This document shows positions 15,632 to 19,571 of a stretch of 19,571 nt of DNA, piece by piece; the first letter of the stretch is position 1, and each line of letters opens with the position of its first letter. The notes under the pieces were generated by a model. That model saw nothing but the letters and a program-made list of their open reading frames with translations, was not told the DNA's origin and ran no database searches. Location of the stretch: the NCBI GenBank assembly GCA_016935955.1, contig JAFGPY010000279.1:1-19571 (forward strand), in the 5' to 3' direction. The translations under genes were made by a program, and so were the position numbers. The DNA is from Planctomycetota bacterium. Its GTDB lineage: Bacteria; Planctomycetota; Phycisphaerae; FEN-1346; JAACEH01.

Positions 15632-15660
15632 ATCATAGCAGACCGGCCGCCCGGTGAAAA
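15632..15660 (-). promoter_or_regulatory. Extended -10 promoter for the sulfatase gene
   Basis: On the minus strand TTTTCA (complement of 15655-15660) is followed after exactly 17 nt by TATGAT (complement of 15632-15637), and TG one base before the hexamer gives an extended -10. Matches are four and five of six. The start would be near 15625, about 69 nt before the ATG. The sulfatase can thus be transcribed separately from the upstream beta-galactosidase gene. Confidence 0.6.
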
Positions 15661-15809
15661 GCCGGCATCAGTTCCTGGGGGCATTAACGTTTCGGGGCTG
15701 TGTCGCCTCGACCTCTGCGGCCCGTGGCCTATATCCTTGTCAGCGTCCGCGCGGCCGCGAGCAGCCACCCTCGCAATGTGCCACGGCGGACCTGTCCGAT
15801 CCGCGCGTT

Positions 15810-19016
<3,207 letters not shown>

Positions 19017-19043
19017 TCAGCGGACTTTCACGGATGGGCCATG

Positions 19044-19073
19044 AAGATACAGTGGTGCGGCCGCAGGAGGCAA
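19044..19073 (-). promoter_or_regulatory. Weak candidate promoter for the beta-galactosidase gene
   Basis: On the minus strand TTGCCT (complement of 19068-19073) and TATCTT (complement of 19044-19049) are 18 nt apart, each matching the consensus at four of six bases. It lies 73 nt before the ATG and is the best pair I can find there. Confidence 0.3.
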
Positions 19074-19131
19074 GCGGAATCCCAATCGATGCAGGCACCG
19101 GCGCGGCCAGGACGCCTGCACACAACAATGC

Positions 19132-19164
19132 GGGGTCCCCCGGAACGGTTATCCGAGGGACCCC
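19132..19164 (-). terminator. Strong hairpin after the chemotaxis-receptor gene
   Basis: GGGGTCCC (19132-19139) and GGGACCCC (19157-19164) pair perfectly. Inside, CGGA (19141-19144) pairs with TCCG (19152-19155), with a single C-A mismatch between the two helices and a 7-nt loop. This 12-bp stem lies 32 nt past the stop of the receptor gene and is followed on the minus strand by GCATTGTTGTG. It probably ends receptor transcription before the beta-galactosidase promoter region. Confidence 0.65.
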
Positions 19165-19196
19165 ACGGGAACCAGGAGCGATCGGTATTGCTGCCG

Positions 19197-19571
19197 TTAG
19201 AATTCCGACAGCACGGCGTCGTCAGGTTCATCGAGCGGAATCACGGCTTCCGCGTCGCCGGAAGCCTTGCCCGTTGACCTGCCGCCGGAGGCGGCCGACG
19301 ATGCTTTCGATGGCGATCGGGTCTGCTGCACAGTTGGCTTTCCCGAGGTCTTCGTCAGCTTTGAGGCATACTGGCCGTTCGCCTTCTTCCGCGATGAGCT
19401 GCTCGCGGGCTTCGTGCCGGACGATGCGACTTGGCTCTTGTTGCCCCCGACAAGCTGGGCCAGTTCGTCGACGATACTGCTGAGCTGTTCGGCCTGGGCC
19501 GACAGCTCTTCGCTGGCTGCCGCCGACTCCTCGGCATTGGCCGCAACCTGCTGAGTCACCTGGTCCATCTG
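19197..19571 (-). CDS. Methyl-accepting chemotaxis protein, C-terminal part (cut by window edge)
   Basis: Only the last 124 residues are visible; the gene continues beyond 19571. The visible part begins QMDQVTQQVAANAEESAAAS, the end of the MCP signalling coiled coil, with the methylation-helix pattern A.NAEESAAAS.EL and SAQAEQLSSIVDELAQLVGG. After it comes a Ser/Lys/Ala-rich, low-complexity, probably disordered tail of about 80 residues, ending in an acidic stretch (AVIPLDEPDDAVLSEF). No CheR-binding pentapeptide of the NWETF type is seen at the terminus. The ligand-binding and membrane parts are outside the window, so the signal sensed is unknown. It is the only chemotaxis gene visible and has its own terminator. 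Confidence 0.93.
   Translation of the reverse strand, partial: QMDQVTQQVAANAEESAAASEELSAQAEQLSSIVDELAQLVGGNKSQVASSGTKPASSSSRKKANGQYASKLTKTSGKPTVQQTRSPSKASSAASGGRSTGKASGDAEAVIPLDEPDDAVLSEF

Overview
The window is about 19.6 kb of GC-rich bacterial chromosome. The gene content points to a Planctomycetota-type (perhaps Phycisphaerae-like) polysaccharide degrader: a Tat-exported sulfatase, glycoside hydrolases of families GH2, GH29 and GH172, a GH123-like secreted protein, and a short zinc-ribbon/one-TM protein of a kind common in that phylum. The lineage is inferred from gene content only. Lentisphaerae, Verrucomicrobiota or Hydrogenedentes-like bacteria cannot be excluded without a search.

Layout, left to right. 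(1) 1-3521, minus strand: a tight operon transcribed as GH172-family (DUF2961) protein, then a cytoplasmic transglutaminase-like protein with an intact Cys-His-Asp triad, then an L-fucose/L-arabinose isomerase-like protein cut by the window edge. (2) 3643-4509, minus: an unrecognised four-helix membrane protein with a GTG start. (3) 4815-6088, minus: bioF followed 36 nt later by tRNA-Arg(CCG) and a hairpin terminator. (4) 6089-6733: a long non-coding stretch holding a 14-bp palindrome, a riboswitch-like three-way-junction fold with a possible 27-aa ORF, and two more hairpins, ahead of (5) a GH29 alpha-L-fucosidase on the plus strand (6734-8023). (6) 8157-11027, minus: a large secreted GH123-like protein. 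(7) 11361-11690, plus: the zinc-ribbon/TM protein. (8) 11932-13691, plus: a quinone oxidoreductase and a divergent type I dehydroquinate dehydratase-like protein, 11 nt apart, behind a recognisable sigma70-type promoter. (9) 13781-15556, minus: the sulfatase, with its own extended -10 promoter. (10) 15810-18971, minus: a full-length LacZ-type GH2 beta-galactosidase. (11) 19197-19571, minus: the C-terminus of a methyl-accepting chemotaxis protein, followed by a strong hairpin.

Functionally, the sugar genes fit breakdown of a sulfated, fucose- and galactose-containing glycan. The sulfatase and the GH123-like protein carry export signals. The beta-galactosidase, fucosidase, GH172 protein, transglutaminase-like protein and isomerase carry none, which suggests outside trimming and desulfation, uptake of oligosaccharides by a system outside this window, and intracellular conversion to monosaccharides. 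That pathway is an inference. No SusC/SusD pair, transporter, regulator, integrase, IS element, CRISPR array or rRNA was seen. The most interesting items are the structured leader at 6398-6466, the GH172/transglutaminase/isomerase operon, and the dehydroquinate dehydratase homologue that keeps its Schiff-base lysine but not its usual substrate-binding residues.
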